A stretch of 5,171 nt of DNA from Ilumatobacteraceae bacterium (GTDB taxonomy: Bacteria > Actinomycetota > Acidimicrobiia > Acidimicrobiales > Ilumatobacteraceae): the NCBI GenBank assembly GCA_019090765.1, contig JAHRVJ010000348.1:1-5171 (forward strand), written 5' to 3'. Shown here piece by piece: positions 1 to 4,527 of this stretch. Made by a program: the position numbers and the translations under genes. Below the pieces are notes generated by a model. That model ran no database searches. It had not been told where the DNA came from and saw nothing but the letters and a program-made list of their open reading frames with translations. Within the stretch, counting starts at the first letter, position 1, and the number at the start of each line of letters is the position of its first letter.

Positions 1-1
1 A

Positions 2-136
2 ATCACGAGAGCACTGCTCTACGTCGATGCCTCCAACACCGCTGCGATGGGGTTGTATGACCGACTCGGATTCTTCACCCATGCCAGCAATATCGCCTTC
101 ACGGCCGACGTGTTGCCAACTCCTCAAGGTGACTGA
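2..136 (+). CDS. mshD: GNAT acetyltransferase C-terminus, probable mycothiol synthase (5' truncated)
   Basis: The open frame enters from the left edge and gives 44 residues ending in a TGA stop. The visible part begins ITRALLYVDASNTAAMGLYD and continues RLGFFTH. This is the classic last element of a GNAT fold: a beta strand, then an N-xx-A-xx-LY helix, then the RLGF strand. The LYVDA-NTAA-LY-LGF pattern with a following TH and a late A-F strand resembles the C-terminal half of actinobacterial MshD. MshD transfers acetyl from acetyl-CoA to Cys-GlcN-Ins, the last step of mycothiol synthesis in the cytoplasm. Membership of the GNAT superfamily is clear. The MshD assignment is an inference from a short tail, and another GNAT such as RimI is possible. 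The next gene lies 36 bp downstream on the same strand, with a hairpin between them. Confidence 0.65.
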   Translation: MTRALLYVDASNTAAMGLYDRLGFFTHASNIAFTADVLPTPQGD

Positions 137-137
137 A

Positions 138-163
138 CTAGCGGTGCTACCGACCGCCGCTAG
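138..163 (+). terminator. hairpin after the acetyltransferase stop, possible U-less terminator
   Basis: The heptamer CTAGCGG (138-144) is perfectly complementary to CCGCTAG (157-163). A T-G wobble and a G-C pair (145-146 with 155-156) extend the stem to nine pairs around an 8-nt loop. It starts one base after the TGA stop of the acetyltransferase. No T-run follows, so it is not a canonical intrinsic terminator; such hairpins occur after genes in GC-rich actinobacteria. Competing pairings exist within it, for example 141-145 with 153-157. Its distal arm overlaps the putative -10 element of rlmN. Confidence 0.4.
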
Positions 164-166
164 CGT
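161..166 (+). promoter_or_regulatory. candidate -10 element (TAGCGT) for a leaderless rlmN transcript
   Basis: TAGCGT fits the actinobacterial TANNNT -10 consensus and ends 6 bp before the GTG start at 173. Transcription would therefore begin at or next to the start codon. No Shine-Dalgarno lies in front of that GTG, which fits a leaderless message. No good -35 hexamer is visible at 16-18 bp, which is common for such promoters. A short motif can occur by chance. Confidence 0.4.
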
Positions 167-172
167 CGAAGC

Positions 173-1222
173 GTGACTCTCCCGACCCGCGCGACCCAAT
201 ATGGGGTGACGCGTGATGAACTCGCAACACTGTTGAAGGGTGAGCCCCGCTACCGAGTCGATCAGCTCTGGGAGGGGCTTTATACACAGCTCGCTGAGCC
301 CAACGACATCAGCAACCTCCCTAAGGCGCTCCGCGCCCGGCTCGCTGACGATCTCCCGACCGCACTCACGCCCGCTGGTGAGTCAGCAAGCAGCAACGGC
401 GACACGGTCAAATTTCTGTGGACACTCGAGGGTGGCAGCAAGGTTGAGACCGTGTTGATGCTCTACCCCGACCGAGCGACCGTCTGCGTCAGCAGCCAGG
501 CGGGTTGCGCAATGGGCTGCGGCTTCTGTGCCACTGGGCAGGCCGGGTTCACCCGCCATCTAACAGTCGGCGAAATCGTTGAACAAGTTGTCCGTGCTGC
601 TCAACGTGCACAACAGTCAGACCGCCGCATCAGCAACATCGTATTCATGGGCATGGGTGAACCAATGGCCAACCTCGACGCCGTTTGGCAAAGCGTCGAA
701 CGCTTCCACGGCGACCTCGGGCTCTCCGCACGCCACATCACGATCTCCACGGTCGGGGTGATCCCCGGTATCCGCGATCTCCAACACCGACCGCTCCCAG
801 TCAACCTCGCGGTGTCATTGCACGCCGCAAATGACGGCCTCCGTAATGAGCTGGTGCCAATCAACAAGCGCTATCCGATCGAAGATCTACTCGACGCGTG
901 CTCCGACTATTTGACAGTGAAACATCGGCGGGTCAGTTTTGAGTGGGCGATGATCGATGGCGTCAACGATCGCGACAGCGATGCTCGCGAGTTGGCAGCA
1001 CTCACGCGCCGCTTGAGCCCACACGGACATGTCAACTTGATCCCCCTCAATCCGACCCCCGGCTACCCAACGATGGGGACACCAATCGGTCGGGTTCGGG
1101 ACTTCCGTGACCTGCTGGAAAATCTGGGCGCCAATGCCACCGTCCGCCAAAATCGTGGGACCGAAATTGATGCCGCCTGTGGCCAACTCGCTGCTGGCCG
1201 ACCCGTAACAGTCCGGGCCTGA
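173..1222 (+). CDS. rlmN: RlmN, dual-specificity 23S rRNA/tRNA adenine-C2 methyltransferase (radical SAM)
   Basis: The 349-residue product is a cytoplasmic radical-SAM enzyme. In the family it makes 2-methyladenosine at 23S rRNA A2503 and, in E. coli, at tRNA A37; the tRNA activity here is inferred. Residues about 1-90 form the small N-terminal RNA-binding domain (YRVDQLWEGLY). The radical-SAM barrel follows, with the 4Fe-4S motif C112-x3-C116-x2-C119 (GCAMGCGFC) and the SAM-contacting MGMGEPMANLD at 159-169. Both RlmN cysteines are present: C105 in RATVC and the methyl-carrying C336 in EIDAACGQLA, matching E. coli C118 and C355. Nothing key is missing and the length is typical. The GTG at 173 is the first start after an in-frame TAG at 140; a GTG at 206 is an alternative. 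The gene may be leaderless. The stop lies 9 bp from the end of the opposing peptidase gene. Confidence 0.97.
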   Translation: MTLPTRATQYGVTRDELATLLKGEPRYRVDQLWEGLYTQLAEPNDISNLPKALRARLADDLPTALTPAGESASSNGDTVKFLWTLEGGSKVETVLMLYPDRATVCVSSQAGCAMGCGFCATGQAGFTRHLTVGEIVEQVVRAAQRAQQSDRRISNIVFMGMGEPMANLDAVWQSVERFHGDLGLSARHITISTVGVIPGIRDLQHRPLPVNLAVSLHAANDGLRNELVPINKRYPIEDLLDACSDYLTVKHRRVSFEWAMIDGVNDRDSDARELAALTRRLSPHGHVNLIPLNPTPGYPTMGTPIGRVRDFRDLLENLGANATVRQNRGTEIDAACGQLAAGRPVTVRA

Positions 1223-1231
1223 CGCTCGACG

Positions 1232-2524
1232 TTAACAGCCAGCGGCACCAACCGACGGCGTCGGGTTAACCGCCAGGCCGCCCCCGGGATGGATTTCAAA
1301 ATGCAGGTGCGGCACGCCGGTTGCGTTGCCGGTATCACCGTTGTAGCCGATGATCTCACCTTGTTCGACACGCCGGCTCGAACCCTCGTAGCTGTTGAGG
1401 TGAGCGTAGTAGTACCGATTTCCGTTGTCGCCAGCAAGCGACACCGCATTGCCTCCGAGACGATTCTGCTTGAACGTCACGATGCCGCTGACCACGGCAA
1501 TCACTGGAATACCCATTGGCGCCAGCATGTCGACACCTTCGTGTCGCCGGCCACCAGAGCGGGGAGCTCCCCAACTATCGCCGTAAGCCGAACCCGCCAT
1601 TGGGCAGACAATCGAGTCGAGGTATCCCGATTCCGTAAGGATCGCACCGGGGCTGCTACCAATGCCCCCCGTACCTGTACGGCCACCGCTCGACCCGCCA
1701 GAGGCCCCCGAATTGGGAACCGCCTGGTCGACCGATACGGCATCGTCACCATCGCCCACTGCCGCCGCGGCCTCCGCAGCAGCCACACCAGGATTGAGTT
1801 GCACTCTTCTCGCGAACTCGGCATTGCGAATCGCTTCCTCTTCAAGCTTGGAGAACGCCGCTGCTTGCTGAGCCGCGAGGGCACGTTGCACCGCAACATC
1901 AGTTAGGCGTTGCTCTTCAATCTCGCGCAAGCGCAGAACTTCCTCTTCAGCTGCTTCTTGAAGCTTCTCGAAGAGCGCCTTTTGCTCTTCCACCTCGGCC
2001 CTGCGCTGAGTCAATTCCGCCCGGTTGCGAACGAGTTCCTTCTGTGCCGAATCGAACTCGTCAAGAGACCCCTTGCCGGTATTGGTCGCTAAGCCCGCTA
2101 ACACTTGGGCCTGGACCTGATCTTTCGGAGCTTGGAGGTCGGTCAACAACGGGATTCCGTTGGATCCACTGGTTACAAATCGAGCGACCGCAACCGCCTC
2201 GACGTTCCGCCGTAGACGGTCGACCTTTTGCTGAAGCAATGCCGCGTCAAGCGACAGTTGACGAGCGTCATCTTCAAGTAGTTCAAGGTCAGATTGTGCT
2301 TGGAAGAAATCTCTGGCAGCGGCGTTGGCGCGCTCGCGGGCATCCTGGATCTCGCGAACGGCCTGCTGCGCTGCTTCGTCGGTTGTCTCAGCGCTCGCTG
2401 AAACCGGCACAATCGACCCGATCAACAACAAGACCACACCGACAGCCGCCAAGCGCAGCATCGAGCAATACGCCCGCGACGGCGCCTTGGGCGGAGGAGG
2501 CGTGACCGCCTTGGGAAGAGGCAT
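1232..2524 (-). CDS. secreted coiled-coil M23 metallopeptidase (EnvC/LytM-type peptidoglycan hydrolase)
   Basis: From the ATG at 2524 the product is 430 residues. A basic, proline-rich N-region (MPLPKAVTPPPPKAPSR) precedes a hydrophobic core at 23-41 and an ASA|E signal-peptidase I site after A45. Residues about 46-244 are Ala/Glu/Arg/Gln-rich heptads, so a long coiled coil. A Gly/Ser-rich linker lies at 272-292, and an M23 (LytM/lysostaphin) domain fills the rest. All active-site residues are present: zinc ligands H328 and D332 (HEGVD) and H408, plus catalytic H375 (YYYAH) and H406 (HLHFE). It should therefore cleave peptidoglycan cross-links outside the membrane, unlike EnvC, whose LytM domain is degenerate. 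C307 (IVCPMAG) and the C-terminal C430 could form a disulfide. Start: third-position GC falls upstream of 2524 and a TANNNT lies just before it. ATG 2548, ATG 2461 and TTG 2602 are alternatives; the TTG would overlap the divergent ABC gene. Confidence 0.9.
   Translation of the reverse strand: MPLPKAVTPPPPKAPSRAYCSMLRLAAVGVVLLLIGSIVPVSASAETTDEAAQQAVREIQDARERANAAARDFFQAQSDLELLEDDARQLSLDAALLQQKVDRLRRNVEAVAVARFVTSGSNGIPLLTDLQAPKDQVQAQVLAGLATNTGKGSLDEFDSAQKELVRNRAELTQRRAEVEEQKALFEKLQEAAEEEVLRLREIEEQRLTDVAVQRALAAQQAAAFSKLEEEAIRNAEFARRVQLNPGVAAAEAAAAVGDGDDAVSVDQAVPNSGASGGSSGGRTGTGGIGSSPGAILTESGYLDSIVCPMAGSAYGDSWGAPRSGGRRHEGVDMLAPMGIPVIAVVSGIVTFKQNRLGGNAVSLAGDNGNRYYYAHLNSYEGSSRRVEQGEIIGYNGDTGNATGVPHLHFEIHPGGGLAVNPTPSVGAAGC
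1252..1264. terminator. small GC hairpin in the rlmN / M23 convergent junction
   Basis: CCGAC (1252-1256) pairs with GTCGG (1260-1264) around a 3-nt loop. It sits 30 bp beyond the rlmN stop, inside the last codons of the opposing M23 gene. The symmetric structure could slow polymerase from the rlmN side. There is no T-tract and the stem has only five pairs, so it is a weak terminator candidate. Confidence 0.2.
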
Positions 2525-2534
2525 ACTCTGCGGA

Positions 2535-2540
2535 AGTGTA
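2535..2540 (-). promoter_or_regulatory. candidate -10 element (TACACT) for the M23 peptidase gene
   Basis: Read on the minus strand, TACACT fits TANNNT and ends 10 bp before the ATG at 2524. That would leave a leader of only about 3-4 nt, consistent with the absence of a Shine-Dalgarno. No clear -35 is seen. If the true start is 2548, this hexamer lies inside the gene and is meaningless. Confidence 0.28.
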
Positions 2541-2565
2541 ATCGGCATCGAAGTTTGGTTACTGA

Positions 2566-2583
2566 CAGGTTGAGCAGGTTGAG
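2566..2583. repeat. perfect tandem 9-bp repeat in the divergent M23/ABC promoter region
   Basis: CAGGTTGAG occurs twice in direct tandem (2566-2574 and 2575-2583), ending 7 bp before the ABC ATPase ATG at 2591. It lies in the 66 bp separating the two divergent starts, where a repeated operator half-site could act. Its GAG ends are also the nearest thing to a Shine-Dalgarno for the ABC gene. Slippage duplication is an equally simple explanation. Confidence 0.6.
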
Positions 2584-2590
2584 CGACGGT

Positions 2591-3415
2591 ATGACCGATC
2601 AAGAAACGTCCAGCATTTCGGACTCGGACACGCCAGCACTAGCACTGCACGATGTCCATGTGCAGCGCGATGGCATCTCCATTATCGGCAAGATTTCGTT
2701 CGAACTTGAGAGTAACCAGAGGTGGGTTGTGCTCGGGGCTAACGGGTCTGGAAAGACCACGCTCCTGCGAATTATGGCCATGTACGACCATCCAACCTCG
2801 GGCACCGTTGAAGTTCTCGGAGAACGCCTCGGGCAAACCGATGTGCGGGTGCTGCGGGAACGGATCGGCTACGCGTCGGCAGCCCTGGCCGATCAGTTTC
2901 GCCCGGCTCTGGAGGCGCTTGACATCGTGCGTACCGCTCGCCACGCCGCTCTCGAACCGTGGTGGCATCGATACACCGACGAAGACGATGAGCGCGCACG
3001 CTGGTGCCTATCGCAGTTCAACGTCTCGTCCTTCGAGCGCCGACCTTTTGGCACATTGTCGTCGGGCGAGCAGCAGCGCGTGCTGCTGGCCCGAACGCTG
3101 ATGAATGAGCCTGCAGTGGTGTTGCTCGATGAGCCGACGGCGCGTCTCGACCTCGCGGGCCGCGAGGAACTCATCGGGTCACTCTCGGAAATGGCCACAA
3201 ACGAGGCCACTCCCCCATTTGTGGTGGTCACCCACCACGTGAACGAGATCCCGCCGGGAGTGACCCACGCACTTCTCCTTCAGCACGGCAACGAACTCGC
3301 AGCTGGCCCCATCGCAGACGTTCTGCGTGCCGACCTGTTGAGTACCTGCTTCGGGATTCCGCTGGAGGTTAAGCACCACTCAAACGGCAGGTACAGCGCC
3401 TGGGCTGAGCTTTAG
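2591..3415 (+). CDS. orphan cytoplasmic ABC transporter ATP-binding protein (YlmA/ModF-like)
   Basis: The 274-residue product is a single nucleotide-binding domain with no membrane segment. Walker A is GANGSGKT (49-56), the signature is LSSGEQQ (156-162), and Walker B is VVLLDEP (176-182) with catalytic E181. The D-loop is ARLD (184-187) and the switch histidine is in VTHH (H215). The usual Q-loop glutamine is not at its expected place: the segment reads RIGYASAAL (91-99). This YAS-type replacement and the long insert before the signature (residues 105-140, EPWWHRYTDED) recall YlmA and the halves of ModF rather than FtsE or MetN. No permease or binding-protein gene adjoins it, so the substrate and even a transport role are unknown. 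It could work with a distant permease or as a soluble regulatory ATPase. ATG 2591 is preferred over an in-frame TTG at 2555 that would run through the divergent promoter region; the Shine-Dalgarno is weak. Confidence 0.88.
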   Translation: MTDQETSSISDSDTPALALHDVHVQRDGISIIGKISFELESNQRWVVLGANGSGKTTLLRIMAMYDHPTSGTVEVLGERLGQTDVRVLRERIGYASAALADQFRPALEALDIVRTARHAALEPWWHRYTDEDDERARWCLSQFNVSSFERRPFGTLSSGEQQRVLLARTLMNEPAVVLLDEPTARLDLAGREELIGSLSEMATNEATPPFVVVTHHVNEIPPGVTHALLLQHGNELAAGPIADVLRADLLSTCFGIPLEVKHHSNGRYSAWAEL

Positions 3416-3423
3416 CGAGCGGG

Positions 3424-3873
3424 CTACGGGCTAACGAGTTGTAGGAGGGCTTCGCTGGCCAGCTGCACTTCATCGTCGAGGACGCGCTGCAGGACCGCAC
3501 CGGTCCACAGTGCCCCGCCGTAGCTCAGAGTCATGGTCAGACCAACCTCGTCGGCGGCCATCGCTGGAGTGGAAAGCTCAGCTCGGAGCACCCACGGAGC
3601 ATGTGATCGGCCATCCAACTCGGCCCGTTCGAACACCACAGCTCGCGGGGCATCATGAGTTGTCCGCACCATCCGAAGCCGCTTCGAACGGGCAAGTGGC
3701 CCAACCCGAGCACGCAGCTCAACATCCCAGGCACGGACTCCGTTGGGGTCAGGATCGAGTTCTGAAACACTATGAATGAGACTCATCCACACCGGATATC
3801 GAGACAAGTCCTCGACATGTCTGAACAGCACTTCCGGTGGGCCGGGGGCCGCTAGCGTTCGCTCGATCTCCAC
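3424..3873 (-). CDS. SRPBCC (START/Bet v1-like, polyketide cyclase-type) family protein
   Basis: The 149-residue soluble product follows the SRPBCC pattern. A first beta strand with a proline turn (EIERTLAAPGPPEVLF) leads to helices with SRYPVWM at 24-30. Strands WDVELRARVGPLARSKRLRM (49-68), VVFERAELDG (79-88) and VLRAEL (95-100) follow, then LTMTLSYGG (112-120) and a long C-terminal helix at 122-147 that closes the pocket. The family binds hydrophobic ligands such as lipids, quinones or polyketides in a central cavity. The GPLARSKRLRMVR and FERAELDGRSHAPW stretches recall an uncharacterised actinobacterial subgroup; the ligand is unknown. It starts at GTG 3873, three bases after the stop of the DUF3499 gene. 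An AGGA seven bases upstream lies within that gene's last codons, so the two are probably cotranscribed and translationally coupled. Its end is 8 bp from the end of the opposing ABC gene. Confidence 0.8.
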   Translation of the reverse strand: MEIERTLAAPGPPEVLFRHVEDLSRYPVWMSLIHSVSELDPDPNGVRAWDVELRARVGPLARSKRLRMVRTTHDAPRAVVFERAELDGRSHAPWVLRAELSTPAMAADEVGLTMTLSYGGALWTGAVLQRVLDDEVQLASEALLQLVSP

Positions 3874-3876
3874 CTG

Positions 3877-4425
3877 TCAGTCCTGCTGCGAACGGCCGGC
3901 ACCGCGGAAGGCACGGGACAACAGCGGGCTCCGCGCCGCTAGCAAGCCATCGAGGTCGTCGGCTTCATCGAAGCTGGGTGTCCAGGAATCGTCGACGATC
4001 GCCGCGGTCTCCTCCACAGCTGACCGCCGCTCGAGGAGAACATCGTCCGCTGAGTCTGGTTCTTCTTCACCCGGTGTTGGGAACCGGGACGCATGTTCAT
4101 CGCCGACGGCCGCGACAGCATCAACTCCGAGAGCTAGCTGTTCGTTGACGACCACCGTTGCCGGGCGAGCCTTCGGCGGTCGAACACTCCTACGCTCGGA
4201 CGGGTCTGGCGGTCGGAATAGGTGCAGATCCGGGTCGCGGAGGTCGTTGAGCGTCCAGCCGCGAGGTACCACCATTGAATTGGCATGACGCTGACACAAG
4301 ACACCGCCCTCATCGCTGTAATCAGCGGGCATAACGTCTAGCCAAAACACCAGATCCTGTGGGGTCATGCCGTAGGCGACCGATGCTGGCTCGGAGCACC
4401 CCGGTCGCTCACAAAGCCTGTCCAT
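3877..4425 (-). CDS. DUF3499-like actinobacterial protein, putative zinc-binding
   Basis: From ATG 4425 the product is 182 residues. The first 60 residues carry a probable small metal site: C5-x4-C10 (LCERPGCSEPA), then C44-x2-H47 (VLCQRHA) followed by VPRGW (53-57). The C-x4-C, SEPA, LC-x2-HA and PRGW order matches DUF3499, a family of unknown function. Residues about 70-150 are low-complexity, Pro/Arg-rich then strongly acidic (GEEEPDSADD), so likely disordered. A compact C-terminal segment (DLDGLLAARSPLLSRAFRG, 157-175) looks conserved and helical and could be a docking element. There is no signal peptide or membrane segment. ATG 4425 is chosen because family members begin close to the first cysteine and a TANNNT lies just before it; a longer frame opens at GTG 4461. 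It is the first gene of a two-gene operon with the SRPBCC gene. Confidence 0.75.
   Translation of the reverse strand: MDRLCERPGCSEPASVAYGMTPQDLVFWLDVMPADYSDEGGVLCQRHANSMVVPRGWTLNDLRDPDLHLFRPPDPSERRSVRPPKARPATVVVNEQLALGVDAVAAVGDEHASRFPTPGEEEPDSADDVLLERRSAVEETAAIVDDSWTPSFDEADDLDGLLAARSPLLSRAFRGAGRSQQD
3881..3884 (-). promoter_or_regulatory. ribosome binding site of the SRPBCC gene inside the DUF3499 gene
   Basis: On the minus strand AGGA is followed by a 7-nt spacer, which contains the upstream TGA stop, and then the GTG start at 3873. Spacing is optimal. The placement supports the non-ATG start and suggests that ribosomes finishing DUF3499 reinitiate on the next gene. Confidence 0.6.
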
Positions 4426-4433
4426 CAGCGACG

Positions 4434-4439
4434 ACACTA
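4434..4439 (-). promoter_or_regulatory. candidate -10 element (TAGTGT) for the DUF3499-SRPBCC operon
   Basis: On the minus strand TAGTGT fits TANNNT and ends 8 bp before ATG 4425. Transcription would thus begin about at the start codon. No Shine-Dalgarno precedes that ATG. There is no recognisable -35. If translation really begins at GTG 4461, the hexamer would be inside the gene. Confidence 0.35.
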
Positions 4440-4447
4440 CCCGCTTG

Positions 4448-4459
4448 GGGGGCGCCCCC
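4448..4459. repeat. 12-bp perfect GC palindrome between divergent genes
   Basis: GGGGGCGCCCCC reads the same on both strands. It lies upstream of both the DUF3499 start (4425) and the channel start (4528), roughly where the -35 region of the DUF3499 promoter would fall. It could be an operator half-site pair, or simple GC-rich sequence. Confidence 0.45.
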
Positions 4460-4493
4460 ACTGAGCATCCTGAGCGAGTCCATCACCAACAGC

Positions 4494-4499
4494 TACGGT
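4494..4499 (+). promoter_or_regulatory. candidate -10 element (TACGGT) for the channel gene
   Basis: TACGGT fits TANNNT. It would place the transcript start near 4506, giving a leader of about 22 nt with room for the strong Shine-Dalgarno at 4516. The 17-bp-spaced upstream hexamer (TGAGCG, 4471-4476) is a poor -35 match. Confidence 0.3.
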
Positions 4500-4515
4500 C
4501 GACGAATGCCAGATC

Positions 4516-4521
4516 AAGGAG
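4516..4521 (+). promoter_or_regulatory. strong Shine-Dalgarno (AAGGAG) that fixes the channel start
   Basis: AAGGAG is followed by a 6-nt spacer and GTG at 4528. It is the best ribosome binding site in the window. It selects this GTG over the nearby out-of-frame ATG at 4506. Confidence 0.8.
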
Positions 4522-4527
4522 CATCGC

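Noticed and set aside
1231..1270. Two GTTAAC hexamers flanking the end of the M23 gene as a repeat or attachment site
   Set aside because: They are six-base self-palindromes, one containing the stop codon. There is no integrase, target duplication or longer flanking identity.
1289..1906. 205-codon open frame on the plus strand opposite the M23 gene
   Set aside because: It is antisense to a well-supported gene. Its composition (Arg/Thr/His-rich, no domain pattern) is typical of a GC-rich shadow frame.
2555..2590. Extension of the ABC ATPase to an in-frame TTG at 2555
   Set aside because: The extra 12 residues (starting MVTDRLSRLSDG) have no family similarity that I recognise and run through the tandem repeat; ATG 2591 is the natural start.
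2525..2602. Extension of the M23 gene to TTG 2602 or ATG 2548
   Set aside because: The TTG start overlaps the 5' end of the divergent ABC gene by 12 bp. Third-position GC drops in this stretch and no Shine-Dalgarno is present. ATG 2548 cannot be fully excluded.
1232..3415. M23 peptidase plus ABC ATPase as an FtsE-FtsX-EnvC type cell-division module
   Set aside because: The genes are divergent and no FtsX-like permease is present. The ATPase is longer than FtsE and looks like YlmA/ModF, so adjacency alone does not support it.
3412..3434. TTAGC/GCTAA inverted repeat at the ABC-SRPBCC convergent junction as a bidirectional terminator
   Set aside because: It has only five pairs around a 13-nt loop and no T-tract on either strand, too weak to annotate.
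3776..4288. 170-codon open frame on the plus strand opposite the DUF3499 and SRPBCC genes
   Set aside because: The product is Ser/Arg/Thr-rich low complexity and straddles two recognised genes on the other strand, so it is a shadow.
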